A stretch of DNA of 64,000 bases from Coenobita brevimanus (GCA_032717465.1 CM064665.1:22890588-22954587), one strand, 5' to 3'; numbered from the stretch's first letter, positions 1 to 11,545 are shown. Notes: generated by a model not told the origin, from the sequence alone. Numbers and translations: made by a program.

Positions 1-1345
1 CCCAGCCCATTCCCCAGCCTCTGCTCCTCATCCTTTTCCACTTGTTTCTGCCCCCTCATCCATTCACCTTGTCTCTGTTGTCACATCCTTCCCCCCTATC
101 ACTGCCCCTTCATCCTTTCCCCCTGCCTCTGCCCCCTCATCCTTTCCACCTGTCTCTGCCCCTCCCCATCCTTTCCCTCTGCCTCTGCCCCCTCATCCTT
201 TCCACCTGCCATTTTCCCCTCATCCTTTCCCGTACCTCTGCCCCCCATTGCTTTCCCCTGCCTCTACCCCAATCCCTTTCCCCTTCGTCTGCCCCTATCC
301 CTTTCCCTTGCATCTGCCCACTTATCATTTCCCTTCCTCTGCCCTTTATTCCTTCCCCCTTCCTCTGCCCTTTATTCCCTCCCCGTGCCTCTGCCCTTTA
401 TTCCTTCTCCCTGACTCTGCCCTTTATTCCTTCTCCCTGCCGCTGCCCCTCTCATTCCGTCCCCCTGCCTCTGTCCTTTATTCCTTCCCCCTGCCTCTGC
501 CCTTTATTCCTTCTCCCTTCCGCTGCCCCTCTCATTCCGTCCCCCTGCCTCTGCCCTTTATTCCTTCTCCCTGCCTCTGCCCTTTATTCCTTCTCCCTGC
601 CTCTGCCCTTTATTCCTTCTCCCTTCCGCTGCCCCTCTCATTCCGTCCCCCTGCCTCTGTCCTTTATTCCTTCCCCCTGCCTCTGCCCCTCCCATTCCCT
701 CCCCATGCCTCTGTGCCTCCCATTCCCTCCCCTACCTCTGCCCCTACCATTCCTTCCCCCTACCTCTGCTCCTACCATTCCTTCCTCCTACCTCTGCGGC
801 TACCATTCCTTCCTCTTGCCTCTGCCTCTATCATTCCTTCCCCCTGCCTCTGCCCCTCTCATTCCTTCCCCCTGCCTCTGCCCCTACCATTCCTTCCCCC
901 TGCCTCTGCCCCTACCATTCCTTCCCCCTGCCTCTGCCCCTACCATTCCTTCCCCCTGCCTCTGCCCCTCTCATTCCTTCCCCCTACCACTGCCTCTACC
1001 ATTCCTTCCCCCTGCCTCTGATCCTACCATTCCTTCCCCCTGCCTCTGCCCCTCCCATTCCTTCCTTCTGCCTCTGCCCCTCCCATTCCTTCCTTCTGCC
1101 TCTGCCCCTCCCATTCCTTCCTTCTGCCTCTGCCCCTCCCATTCCTTCCTTCTGCCTCTGCCGCTCCCATTCCTTCCTTCTGCCTCTGCCTCTCCCGTTC
1201 CTTCCCCCTGCCTCTGCCCCTACCATTCCTTCCTCCTGCCTCTGCCCTTACCATTCCTTCCTCCTGCCTCTGCCCCTGCCATTCCTTCCTTCTGCCTCTG
1301 CCCCTACCATTCCTTCCCTCTGCCTCTGCCCCGTACCTCATTCCC
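1..1345. repeat. 28-bp polypyrimidine minisatellite
   Basis: Tandem array of a C/T-rich unit of the form TGCCTCTGCCCC, (TA/TC)CCATTCC, TTCCCCC. In the cleanest part (about 720-1340) the spacing is 28 bp; the first 300 bp holds shorter, more diverged units. Because 28 is not a multiple of 3, the reading phase rotates with each unit and the array stays open in several frames on both strands. The apparent 440-codon and 257-codon reading frames with an 84-nt (28-residue) protein period are therefore by-products of the repeat. The array runs off the left edge of the window. Confidence 0.93.
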
Positions 1346-1884
1346 CTGTCTGGGTCCTTTATAACTTCCTTCTCTTCCTCTCTGCCATATGCTACAACAT
1401 CCACCTTTACAGACTTATTATCTCAGCCCTGCCCTGCCACTCGCCACCATCCCTGCCCAAATGCTTTACTCCTTTCCCCTACCCCCTCACATTTTCCCTC
1501 CCTCTCGCCGTCTCTAGAACTGTAGAAGAGTTCTTTGATTTGTAGCGCAGCTTTCCATCGTCACTACTGGCGTTCATACTACAGAACGCCCCTCTTCATC
1601 CACACACCACCATCCCAGTCCATCAATCCCACATTTTCCCACCAACCCTACTCAGGCCTGGTACACCTGAATCAGTGTATTCCAAAAGCCCATACACCGA
1701 CGAGGCTCATATTTAGCTCATGGAAGTGATCGGTTTTGTCTTGAATCAGTCTGATGGACTCAACGGCATGTGAAAAGAAACTTGTATAACCTGCTCTGTC
1801 ATGCATCGTAAATCACTGCACCAGTTTGGCTGGTTTTGGCACATCCGTTCATAGCAACATCTCCAATCGATATGTACTGTTCTG
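1346..1884. other. Non-coding stretch, no gene recognised
   Basis: The pyrimidine bias fades out by about 1510, followed by ordinary mixed sequence. I see no conserved coding motif, RNA gene or repeat shared with other parts of the window. Confidence 0.5.
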
Positions 1885-3400
1885 TCGATAAGACGGACCT
1901 GATAATCCCTAATATGACCTTATCTGACTGAAACAGGTCTGAAATGATTATCCTGAGTCAGAACATAGTTTAAAGGAAACAGGAAACTAATACGCATCTA
2001 AGCTGCCCTAAATATGATCCAGATGGACCTGAAGTTGACTGATTGGATCCAACTTGATCCGATTTGATATGGCTGAGTAGACCTAACATGAACCAGATAG
2101 ATATGAATGGGTCTGAACTTATATGGTTGAATGGATCTAAGTTGTTCCGGATAGATTTGAATGAACCTGAACTGGTATTGGTGAATGGAGCAAACTTGAC
2201 ACGGATAGACTTGAATGTACCTGAACTGATATGGGCGGGCCTGACTGGATGTAAAACCTCTTCCTGGACCATCCTGGACTTGACTGGATATTACTGGAAC
2301 AGAGTGACCCTTAACTGACCTGACTGTCGCAATATATATGAAGAACCTAGGCTCAGTTAACCTGACCTGAGCCTAAGATGATGTGAAGTGCCTGATATGA
2401 CCTGAGGCGGTTCTGATAATCCTAATTAAACATATATGGGACCTAACAGTCCTTGCATGACCTTGGACTGACGTAAAATTACCTGACTGGGCTGCAACAG
2501 ATATGACGTGATGCAAGTCTTGCAGTAGGAGGACGTCTTTTTTTTTTAGATTATTCATACTATCAGACAATTTCATTCTAATGAGGAAGAAGTTTTCATA
2601 GAGAGGGGTCTATTAAAGCTGTGTCTAACTTTTACAGTTCAAAAACCTCAACAAGGTTTAGTAAAATAAAATGAAGATAGCACGAATAAAATAAAAGTGT
2701 ATGTCATCTGACAGGAGAGGCTAATGGACGTAAATATGGCCTGATTCGGTGGTGAATTAACTTAACGGTCATTAATGGATCTGAACAAACCTGAAATGAT
2801 CTGAGTCTGGCTGGATGTGAAGGGCCATAGTGGGCCAAACTGAACTTGAACTGCCTTCACCTTTTGACTAGTGGGATCTCTTTTAACTGAACAAAATTTT
2901 CTTGATTTTTTGGCACCGATATAACCGAGCTGCATAATTGTCTAGATATAAAAAACATCCTTCAGCCACTTCTTTATCCATCTAAAGGAGGATATTGGAC
3001 TGCATAAGAGGGGTAATTTAAGCTACAGTCCATCAGGTTCGCGTGTCGGATCAACCACAACATCAACAACAACCAGTAGAAGAGAAAGAGTAACTTGAGG
3101 TAGTCATTGAAGCCCCTGACTGCCAAGATTTCTCTCAGTTGCACAAAATCTTCAGTTAATAACCTGAATATAATACCCAAGTGCACCAACAGCAGCAAAT
3201 GGGTCAGTGGACCAAAACTGACCTGACTGGACTCAGTTTCGCGTGGCTCACTTTGACTTGTTCTAAACCTTCCTGAAAGTACCTAAAAGAATTGATGGGA
3301 ACCACCTGAAGCGACTGAAATGGATGTGAACTGACCTGCTCATACTGGAATGCTAATAATTGGCCTGAATGGGAGCTACGGTAGTTTATATTGACCACTG
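1885..3400. repeat. Degenerate TGACCTGA-rich tandem-like repeat
   Basis: Short words such as TGACCTGA, GACCTGAAC, CTGAACTGATATGG and ATGGATCTGAA recur at irregular spacing, densest at 1900-2480, again at 2760-2850 and 3215-3340. It looks like an old satellite that has drifted. TGACCT is the reverse complement of the nuclear-receptor half site AGGTCA, but here that follows from repeat composition. Reading frames at 1970-2318 show weak internal periodicity (repeats of ELIW/ELVL type) and are not judged to be genes. Confidence 0.6.
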
Positions 3401-3809
3401 GATTGATTTAGTCCTATTAGGCCATACAAGAGTGTAAGAGGCAATTTAGGTTAATGTTCTGACTGTTATCGCAGCCGACAGTTACACCAGCCGATGGTTT
3501 TGCCGCCACGACGCGAGTATGCCGTCGAAAATACGATTTTATTTTAATCTCTTTACTACGATTTCTTTATTTTTTTTTCTCGTATATCCTTGCTAACACG
3601 AAACGATTCTATTAATCTTACTTTGTAGTCCCTTACAGTGAAGTTATAGTCTCCTTAAACTACACCAAAGATTGTCCCTGCTGTTAGGTGGACTAATTCG
3701 CCTTGTACTGCAGGGAATACTCTAGATTCTTTCTGTCGGGAAGAACCAGACGCATTCATCACGGCGCAACTGACCACAAACAAGTCCCAGTATCACCGAT
3801 ACCCTACCC
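3401..3809. other. Non-coding stretch, no gene recognised
   Basis: AT-rich sequence with T-runs near 3560 and 2537. No recognisable coding, RNA or repeat signal. Confidence 0.4.
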
Positions 3810-4140
3810 TCAGCCATCACATAGTGTTCCCTCAGTCCCACAACACTCTCACCGAGTTGCATCACTTCATTCTCGATTTCCCTTTCCTCTCTCCCTCGTC
3901 CTCTCTTACAGTCAGTCTCCTAGTCAGTACCTCGCTTCCCAATCGGTCCACATGGCCAAACCATCGTAGCCTACTCTTCCAACCACTGTCCACCTCGTCC
4001 ACATCATCAACAGTCCCAGAATTCCTTATGCATCTGTCTGTCTCTCAAAGTACGAGTAGCTACCCACGCCCGTCTTTGTTCAACTAATTTCCACTCTTCT
4101 CACTCCTTAACTATGGGTTTCCAGCAAAGTTCAGTATTGA
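3810..4140 (-). pseudogene. Possible RTE-like LINE C-terminal remnant
   Basis: The plus-strand text around 3945-3965 (GTCCACATGGCCAAACCA) matches the corresponding stretch of the family A LINEs at 7.2 and 49.0 kb (plus-strand CACATGGC(C/T)AAA). Read on the minus strand these encode the C-terminal region after the reverse transcriptase. Neighbouring C/T-rich text with repeated CATC/CCAC words is consistent with the same region. The frame is broken throughout, and only a short block is clearly shared, so this is a weak call. Confidence 0.3.
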
Positions 4141-4253
4141 CCTTATGCATTTCTAGAAGGGTAACACGAGCAGGATGCACTATTGCACTATTGTGACAAG
4201 ATAGAACTCACATACTGACATAATTACCGAACGGTTCTCTTCACTTGCTTTAT

Positions 4254-4820
4254 TACCCGTCCCCTCCCCGGAGGGGCCCGGGGACAGGAATTGTTTTCAC
4301 TCGGTTTGTCTGTTTGTTTGTTTGTCTGTCTATCCGTCTGTTAACAACTTTATGCGATAAATACTGATGCGATTTTGACTAATATTACAGGGATGATGGT
4401 CTATGATCTTCTGATCACATGGTTAAATTCTGCGCCAATCAGGGCCAAGGCCCAGGCTGTAGACCCATAAAAATGAAAAAATATATATTTATATACTGAT
4501 GAAAATATTAATTTTTCGCCATAACTCCGTTCACATTCGTCATACCGACATGAAACCAAAACCTAAATGTGCATCTTTCAAATCTGCATCCTATAACATG
4601 CCTCATTACATCAAGGGGGTCACCTCTCAGTTAGCAGTTGTCGGGTCAATGTCAGGTGGGTCGGGCCTAAAGTTTCAAATGGGCATAAAGTCGTCAATTT
4701 TCACCCGATTTACTTCAAATTCGATATGTGACATCATTGATTAGATATCCTGTCGTGTTTATACGTCAGCACTAAAGTGACTGTCGGGGACGGGTTTGCT
4801 GTGCCTTGACACAGCTTCTT
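4254..4820. repeat. Dispersed repeat with short inverted ends
   Basis: Starts near a G/C-rich palindromic stretch (CCCCTCC, then GGAGGGG), continues with GTTTGTTTGTTTGTCTGTCT, and ends near GGGGACGGGT (about 4786-4795), the reverse complement of ACCCGTCCCC at about 4255-4264. The interior has a phrase seen in many invertebrate repeats: GTCTGT runs, then ACTTTATGCGATAAAT and a 'GGGATGATGGT' segment. Related sequence lies at 32.23-32.56 and 63.66-64.0 kb. No coding capacity is seen. It could be a non-autonomous DNA element; the terminal match is only 10 bp. Confidence 0.5.
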
Positions 4821-5739
4821 GTTAGTGATACAGTGGCTTTTTTAGCTTAATACTCTAGCCTACATTATTCAATGTAGATTTGCCAGGGAATTCATAGTAC
4901 ATAGCACATAGCACGCAAGGAATGGTTTAGAGAATGTAATATCTTGGAGTATGGTTTTTATACTTTGTTACAAAACGACTGTATACAACATAAGAAAGAC
5001 CTCTCGTGTCGGAAGGGTTAATAAACGCTATATCTAAGACTCATTGAAAGAAAAACGAATAAATAAAGGAAATAAGTAACACAAATCCTAAGCTCGGTAA
5101 TAACATCTGGTGTCAAGAAAAGTCGTCCTTCAGCTGAAGGTGTTGAAGCTACTTCTGCATTACCTCCTTTGCTACTGGGACAGTTTTAATATATTCTCGC
5201 TATCGACACATGGTTTTACCCAGCTTAGTGGAGAGAGAATCTATACTAGTTTGCATGATTGTGGTGGCTTGGAATGTGTAGTGTCTAGGAGCATGCGTTT
5301 GTCATTAACACCATCAGCTCGAGGACGTCTTATATATTTTATAGTTGATGTTGAATGACAATTATATTTAATAGGGGGTAGATGTCTTGTACTGATGGTG
5401 TTAGTGGAGGTTATATCTAACCCTCACCCCCCACCTCGAACAGTTTCCTAAGCAAAATAAACTCGTTTGGGGACAGCAAGAATAAAATTTTAGAAGAGTC
5501 CTCAAGTTGAAGGGGTTCAACTTACAGTACGTGGTCGTCTCATAATGCATTCCTCTACCGATGGACGATTCATCCATCATAGGAAAGATTCTTAGTGAAG
5601 GAGTCAGAAACGGTCCATAACGGTCCATAACGGTTCAAAAACTTTGTTGCATGTTATTTTTGCTGTTGCCTGACACTTTAATTCGTCTTAAATTAAGCAT
5701 CTCGTTGTAACCTGGCTCAAAGAAAAATATTACGCGAAA
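4821..5739. other. Non-coding stretch, no gene recognised
   Basis: Mixed AT-rich sequence. The only local pattern is a short tandem of AACGGTCCAT at about 5610-5635. No gene is supported. Confidence 0.4.
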
Positions 5740-6122
5740 GAAATAGTTCTGGATACTGCAGAACATTCAGGGTGAACGTAACTGGCACAGATGTGTGTAT
5801 GAGCAAGGAACTGGGAAAACACAGGATCCCTTCCAAATATTACATAAAAAGTGTCATAAAAGTCTTGAATTAAAGAAAAATATGCTCCGCGAGATTCAAT
5901 ATACAGGGTGCATGTAGCCTGTTAGTAATATGTAAATCACTAAACTCCTCTCAGCTCTTCGAAAAGAGTAAAAGCAGGTTTTGAAGGAAAGAAACAAATG
6001 TTGAGTGCCCCACTGTACTCCACAACATTCTACAATACTCAGGGTGAACGTGTGCACACACAACAATGTGAACAAAAGCTGTTGCAACACACACACAAAA
6101 ATCTTAGAACATGAAAGCATAA

Positions 6123-6205
<83 letters not shown>

Positions 6206-6920
6206 TAATTACTCTGTCTTCAGTATTCTACAGTACTTAGGAATACAGTATTTCATAAGCGTGAAGATGAACATATCCTTCCCATAATATTAGTATAACC
6301 AGAAATGGGATATAGGACAAAAATCTTTTCTGAACAGCGTAAAAGACAGAGTAAAAAGAAACCATGACACAAGACAACAATGCCGATCTCTCAATGCTTC
6401 CGAGAATCTGGGGACCGTTGCCTGCGCAGATAAAAGTATGGTCGGAAAAAGTCAATGCATGAAGACACTTTCTGCACAGTGAAAGAGAATGCTGAATACC
6501 TGCAACAGCCTACTCCAAAAAGTTCATGTTGAACAAAGCCTGCAAAGGTAAGAGTATAACGAAAGAGTTAACACAGAAAAATCTTTGAACACTGAGTAAA
6601 AAATGATAATTAATAGCGTCTTGAATGATGCAGACATTGCTCAGTACTCTAGAATGTTTCCCATTATTTAGGAGCATTACACATTATTTCACAATATTTA
6701 CAGCTTATGTAACTTAGCGAACACAGATGTATAGCTAGAAATCATTGAAGCACAAAATCCACTCCAGGACTATGTAAAAAAAAAATCGAATAAAAAAATC
6801 CATGCTATATCTTGATTTCAAAGCTTTGGATCTTCTTGAATTAAAGAAAAAATAATAATCCAAAATGCATCTTCATTCCAGCGCCTGTATTTGTTCATAT
6901 TGGGAGTTTATACCCGCATC
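5740..6920 (+). repeat. Diverged ~135-bp tandem repeat
   Basis: A motif like CAGGGTGAACGTAGCCTG followed by CAGATG(T)GTGTATG recurs near 5768, 5905, 6042, 6265, 6415, 6540 and 6700, about 135 bp apart once the TA array at 6126-6203 is discounted. Secondary motifs, ACACTGAGTAAAA and GTACTCTACAATATT, fall at consistent places between them. Units are heavily mutated. Further units lie at 11.085-11.33 and 12.53-12.62 kb, so this is a dispersed remnant of one satellite-like family. Confidence 0.6.
6126..6203. repeat. (TA)n microsatellite
   Basis: About 39 uninterrupted TA dinucleotides inside one unit of the ~135-bp tandem repeat. Confidence 0.98.
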
Positions 6921-7212
6921 TTGTTTTATTCAGAAGAGAGGTATGAATCGACTGTTGCATTTTCTTAACAAAACGACTGTGTGAGTATTGTTTTCTGTCC
7001 ATCTATCCTTAGCCAGATGCCTTAATCCCCTGAAGGGTGGTCACAGACAAACCGCCTTCATGTCGCCCTGTCCCTTGCCATTAAGCTACCCTCCCCCCAA
7101 TTTACAATTCCCCTCCTCTCATATACCTCTCCATTCCATCTTTCCATCTCATCCTCGGTCTCCTCCTCCCTCTCCCCTCTTCAACATAATTCACATACAC
7201 TCTTGTTAGTCT

Positions 7213-8969
7213 CTAAATCCTTCCTACATGGCTAAAACACTTCAGTGTATTTCTATTAACACATTCTGTCACATCCACATCCACACCACAACTCTTTTTC
7301 ACTTCCTTTTTCGTCAGTCTGTCTCCCCGTGTAACTCCATAAGCTCCTCCCAAATAACTAATTTCTACTGCTCTCACTCTTGACTTGTGTCCTTCTAACA
7401 AAGTCCAAGCTTCACATCCATACGTTATAGCTGGTATCACAATAGTATTATGCAGCGACTTTTTTACTTCCATGATCACTTCCCTGTTTCTTATCACTGC
7501 TTTCAAACAACCAGCAACCTTTCTTCCCTGTTTTGCCCTTTCAAGATTTCATTCCCTAACTTCCATCCATTCTCATCACACTACCCAAATACTAGATTGC
7601 ACTCACATTTTCCATTTCCTAACCATCCAGCCTCACTGTGCATTCAGTTACTTAATTTCTCTCGAAGATCACTTGACCTTTCTCAACATTCGGCTTTAGA
7701 TTCCGTTTCCTACACACTCTCCCAAATTCATTCACCAAGCCTTGCAGTTCCTCATCGTTATCACTTATCAATACAGTATCACCTGCAAACAACAGAATGG
7801 GAAGTTTCCAAATGGAACACTCTCTCATTAGGGTCGCTCCAATATGCACTGCCCACCTTGTCTATTTCATAACCAGATCCATATACAGACTGAACAACCA
7901 TGGAGGCATGACACATGCTTGTTTCAATCCAACATTCAGACAGAAAAAGTACAGTAACTCAGTTCACCGTCCACAAGTACCGCAGCCCTATGGCTCTCAT
8001 ACATACTTTTCGCGGCATTCAACAGCTTACCATTGACTCCATATATTTTTAATATTTTCCACATTCTTTGTCTATCCACTCAGTCATATGCTTTCTCCAA
8101 ATCCATGACGGCCGCAACCAACTACTTTTTCCTCACTAGAAACTTGTCCATTACAGACCTTTGGATGAATATCTGACCTACACAACCTCTTCCCTTCCTA
8201 AAACCTCCCTGTTCTTCTCCAACTAATTCCTCTGTTATTTCCTCAACTGTGTTAATAAGTATTCTGCCATATACACTTCCTATTACACTAGAAAGTCAAT
8301 TGCCCCTATGATTACAGAATAGCCTGCTTCTTTCCCCCCTTTTCCTTTGAACAGGGGATTAATTATACCTGACTTCCAATCCTCCATGACTCTACCTTCT
8401 TCCCAGGCCAATCTGCACGTCTTCCACATCCATTCTACTTGTACTACTGTCTCTCCTCCACGCTTCATCATTTCACCACACACTCCATCAATTCCTGGGG
8501 CTATCCCCATCTCGACTTTCCTCATGGCTTCCACTACTTCCATCCTTCTGATCTCTTCCTACCTTTTCATCTCCCTCCTCCCAGCCATTCTCCGACCACT
8601 TATACTCACGTTACTTCCATTCTCAATGTTTAATAATTCATTAAAGTGTTCTGTCCATCTGCTCACTTTTTCTCCCTTCACTACCAATCTACCGTTTTTA
8701 TCTATCACTTCCGTACTACCTTCTTTATCATCCTGTCCAACTCTCTTTACCTCCTTGCATGACACTTTCTTACATTCCCTTCTCTTTATGGTCAAATTCG
8801 TTCCAAACTCATCCACTCTCTTCTTATAATCTCTTACTAATCTTTTCACCTCTTTCTTCTCTACATAAGTCTGTATTTCGTCTCTCAATTTCCCAGATGC
8901 CTCTGTCTCCCACCCAGTCAGTATAATTATGCTTTCTTCATTTGCAGCACAGAGGGTAATGGCTATCAC
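7213..8969 (-). pseudogene. Family A LINE reverse transcriptase, broken
   Basis: In the native element this protein reverse-transcribes the element RNA at the target site. Order on the minus strand: a linker ending WTEHFNELLNIENG (near 8670), a finger/palm start with [16 protein letters not shown] (near 8500), LEEGRVMEDWKSGIINPLFKGKG (two adjacent short motifs, near 8380), then AGDTVLISDNDEELQGL (7800), corresponding to the FADDTVLL catalytic box, with F changed to G and the first aspartate position altered (AGDT), and the C-terminal ITYGCEAWTLLEGHKSR (7400). Several stops and frameshifts separate these blocks. The best preserved relative is the copy at 48.8-50.3 kb. It cannot make a functional enzyme. 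Confidence 0.8.
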
Positions 8970-8988
8970 CAGCCCCCTCCCCGCACAA

Positions 8989-9087
8989 ATTAATGTTCAC
9001 TAGAGCACTACCATTCTCATCCACTTCTGCAGGCACACACCACTCACCAACTACTTCATCCACCTTCACATTCCCTACTTTTCCGTG
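8989..9087 (-). pseudogene. Family A LINE endonuclease remnant
   Basis: About 33 codons on the minus strand match the end of an RTE-type apurinic-like endonuclease: KVGNVKVDEVVGEW, then VPAEVDENGSALVN, which resembles the usual pattern (NA)KVG...GVVGxxGVPxxNENGxxL. The expected CAERGL continuation is frameshifted at a G-run, and the text then jumps straight into the pre-RT linker. This shows that the internal part of the element was deleted. It abuts the family B LINE. Confidence 0.6.
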
Positions 9088-9092
9088 CATAC

Positions 9093-10799
9093 TTTACCTC
9101 ATCATCCTTCCCTCCTCTTTTCTACTCTGATGGCTCTGTAGCTATTTCTTCAACTGATAAAGCAGGTCTCTTCGCTCAGACTTTCTCCTCCAATTCCACC
9201 TTAGACGATTCCGATGCTGTTCCTCCATCACTTCCCCCCTCTGACTTCCTCATGGCTAACATTAAAATTTCTTCAAGTGATGTATTTTCTGCCATTGCTG
9301 GCCTCAGTACTAATAAGGCATATGGGCCTGATGGAGTCCCTCCTGTTGTTCTCAAGAACTGTGTTTCTGTGCTTACACCCTGCCTAGGCAAACTCATTCG
9401 CCTTTGGCTGTCAAGTTGTACCTTTCCTTCTTGCTGGAAGTTTGCTCTCATTCAGCCAGTCCCAAAGAAGTGTGACCATTCCCAACCCTCTAACTATCGC
9501 CCAATTGCTTTAACGTCCTGTATTTCAAAAGTTTTTGAGTCTATTCTTAATAGAAAAATCTTAAAGCATCTTTCCTATCACAACCTTCTTTCTGATCGTC
9601 AGTATGGGTTCCGTCAGGGACGCTCCACAGGCGATCTTCTCACCTACCTTTCAGACTCCTGGTCATCCTCCTTTCGGGACTTTGGCGAAAGCTTTGCCAT
9701 TGCACTTGACATCTCAAAGGCTTTCGATCGAGTCTGGCATAAATCTTTAATTTCCAAACTGCCCTCTTACGGTTTCTAGCCTTCTTTCTGTGTCTTCATC
9801 ACTAGCTTCCTTTCTGGTCGTTCTATAGCCGCTGTTGTAGACGGCTATCGTTCTTCTCCTAGATCTATTAACAGTGGTGTTCCTCAGGGCTCTGTCCTAT
9901 CACCAACTCTCTTCCTTTTATTCATCAATGACCTTCTAAGCTGTACATCTAACCCTATCCACTCATACGCTGATGACTCCACCCTTCACCTTTCCATTCG
10001 ATTCCCACAGCGTCCATCTCAGCAGTTACTTCAACAGGCAAGGGATGAGGCTATGGCACACCTAATGTCTGACTTAGCTCGTATCTCTGACTGGGGTAAA
10101 AATAATCTGGTTGTTTTTAATGCATCAAAGACTCAGTTTTTGCACCTATCAACCCGACAAAATCTTCCACAGTTATACTCACTTATGTTTAATAATACTC
10201 AATTTAATCCTGCATCATCCTTGTACATGCTTGGGATTTCATTTGCTCAGGACTTGTCTTGGAAAGATCATATTACATGTCTTGTAAAATCTGCCTCCAA
10301 GAGATTGGGTGTGCTAAGCCGACTCCGTTCCTTCTTTGCCCCTGCACAATTGTTGACTCTATACAGGGGTTTTATCCGCCCCTGTGTGGAGTACAACTCT
10401 CATGTGTGGGGAGGCTCCCCACATACAGCTCTTCTCAATAGGGTGGAGTCAAAGGCTTTTCATCTCATTACCTCTCCCCCTCTTACTGACTCCCTTCAAC
10501 CTCTGTCTCTTCGCCGCAATGTTGCATCTTTATCTCTTTTCTATCGCTACTTCAATGGTCACTGTTCCTCTGAACTGTCTGCATGCATTCCTCCACTACT
10601 ACGACGGGCGCGTAACACCCGTCTAGCAGCAAACTCTCACCCTTTTTCTGTCCAACTCTCTAATGCAAGAGTTAATCGTTACTCCCAGTCCTTCATTTAT
10701 GCAACAGGTCAAGTCTGGAACTTTGTCCCTCTGTCTGTATTTCCTGCTTCCTATGATCTCCAGTCTTTCAAACGCAGTGTGTCCATGCATCTCGAATGA
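9093..10799 (+). pseudogene. Family B LINE reverse transcriptase, one stop
   Basis: Encodes the polymerase that would copy the LINE RNA onto nicked chromosomal DNA. One frame runs from the truncated 5' edge to 10799 with a single in-frame TAG at 9777-9779, where the second copy has TAT (Tyr), so a point mutation killed it. Blocks seen: NKAYGPDGVPP, NYRPIALTSCISKVFES, QYGFRQGRSTGDLL, ALDISKAFDRVWH (motif A), SGVPQGSVLSPTLF, then SYADDSTLH (catalytic YADD, near 9965-9990), and the C-terminal LYRGFIRPCVEYNSHVWGG. It ends with SFKRSVSMHLE and a TGA stop. No RNase H domain. The endonuclease was lost by 5' truncation. I infer Jockey/CR1 group from motif style. Confidence 0.88.
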
Positions 10800-10898
10800 A
10801 TCTTGAATTTGGCTCTCTCTTGTATTTTGTTTTTCTCTTGGAAGGAACAGTTTTGCGGGCTCATGGCCTTTGGTTCCTTCTTCCTTATATAAATATAA

Positions 10899-10905
<7 letters not shown>
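9093..10905 (+). mobile_element. Family B Jockey/CR1-like LINE, copy 1, 5'-truncated
   Basis: Plus-strand LINE starting abruptly in the segment just before the reverse transcriptase and ending in a 3' UTR with TTTGGTTCCTTCTTCCTTAT, followed by a tail of TATAAATATAAATAAA that runs into a TA array. The second copy at 38.59-41.5 kb (minus) covers the same region and extends further 5'. The truncated 5' end is typical of target-primed insertion. Its 5' junction with the family A copy is head to head, and I do not find the rest of family A beyond the 3' end. Confidence 0.88.

Positions 10906-10984
<79 letters not shown>
10902..10984. repeat. (TA)n microsatellite at LINE 3' end
   Basis: About 41 TA units directly following the A/T-rich tail of the family B LINE. 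Confidence 0.98.
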
Positions 10985-10986
<2 letters not shown>

Positions 10987-11084
10987 TATCAAAAGCACTC
11001 TCTTACTCCTCTCAAACTTTTCTGTGCACACATCCACATTCCATATTTCAAAACACTGCACTTTACTGAGCAATTCTCTACGAC

Positions 11085-11335
11085 ACTGACTGTGAACGTA
11101 GCCTGGACAGATGCCGTATGGTTACAAGCAGTTCAAGAACTTTTCAGCACAACATAAGAAAAGCAAAAAATCTATAAAAATATAATTATTGAGTGCTTTC
11201 CAGTACTCACTATAATTCCTCAATACATCACAATACTCAAGGTGAATGTAGCTTGGAAAGACAAGTGTATGGGAAAAGAAAAAAACAACAAAGCACATTT
11301 CTTAAAGCGGAAGATGAACAGAGGGAGGAAAACAG
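11085..11335 (+). repeat. Two more units of the ~135-bp repeat
   Basis: TGTGAACGTAGCCTGGACAG at about 11087 and AAGGTGAATGTAGCTTGG at about 11234 repeat the key motif of the 5.7-6.9 kb array, together with its GTACTC and CAATACTC words. The ~147-bp spacing agrees with that array. Confidence 0.6.
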
Positions 11336-11384
11336 ATTAAACTAGAAAGCGCTCAGAGCGCGCATACATCCACCACTGTCATTG

Positions 11385-11545
11385 TCATTATAAAGGAACC
11401 GGATCCGGATCCGTGGATATATGGTGTGGAATACATAGGATTCGGATCTACCCCAAAACTTAATTAATTTTTCCTTGGTCCATGGCCCACTATTCCACAA
11501 AATTTCATTGCAATTCATTGAGAACTTTTGGAGATATCGTGTTGA
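11385..11545 (+). repeat. GGATCCGGATCC-type dispersed repeat
   Basis: Contains AACCGGATCCGGATCC, then CAAAATTTCATTGCAATTCA, TTTTGGAGATATC and GACAGACAAC. This layout (hydroxyl-like core, gagatat, GACAGACA) recurs at 25.42-25.60 kb, and its expected downstream part (CCTCCTCCAACTTCG, GACGGAGGTAAT) appears separately at 12.1-12.2 kb. Comparable repeats are known from many aquatic invertebrates and fish. No coding capacity. Confidence 0.55.

Larger units (their letters stand above)
7010..9090 (-). mobile_element. Family A RTE-like LINE, copy 1 (decayed)
   Basis: Minus-strand non-LTR retrotransposon. The 3' end (low coordinates) carries the terminal text GCCAGATGCCTTAATCCC on the plus strand, shared with copies at 48.39, 48.79 and 62.59 kb. 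Going upstream it holds a reverse transcriptase C-terminal domain, the polymerase core, and a short endonuclease remnant at 8989-9087. The stretch that should lie between the endonuclease and the RT is missing, so the copy has an internal deletion. Its 5' side meets a plus-strand family B LINE head to head at about 9090. Confidence 0.85.

Noticed and set aside
42..1364. Long proline/serine/leucine-rich reading frames in the first 1.4 kb, both strands
   Set aside because: They come from a 28-bp C/T repeat that lacks stops; the amino acid period equals exactly three repeat units (84 nt).
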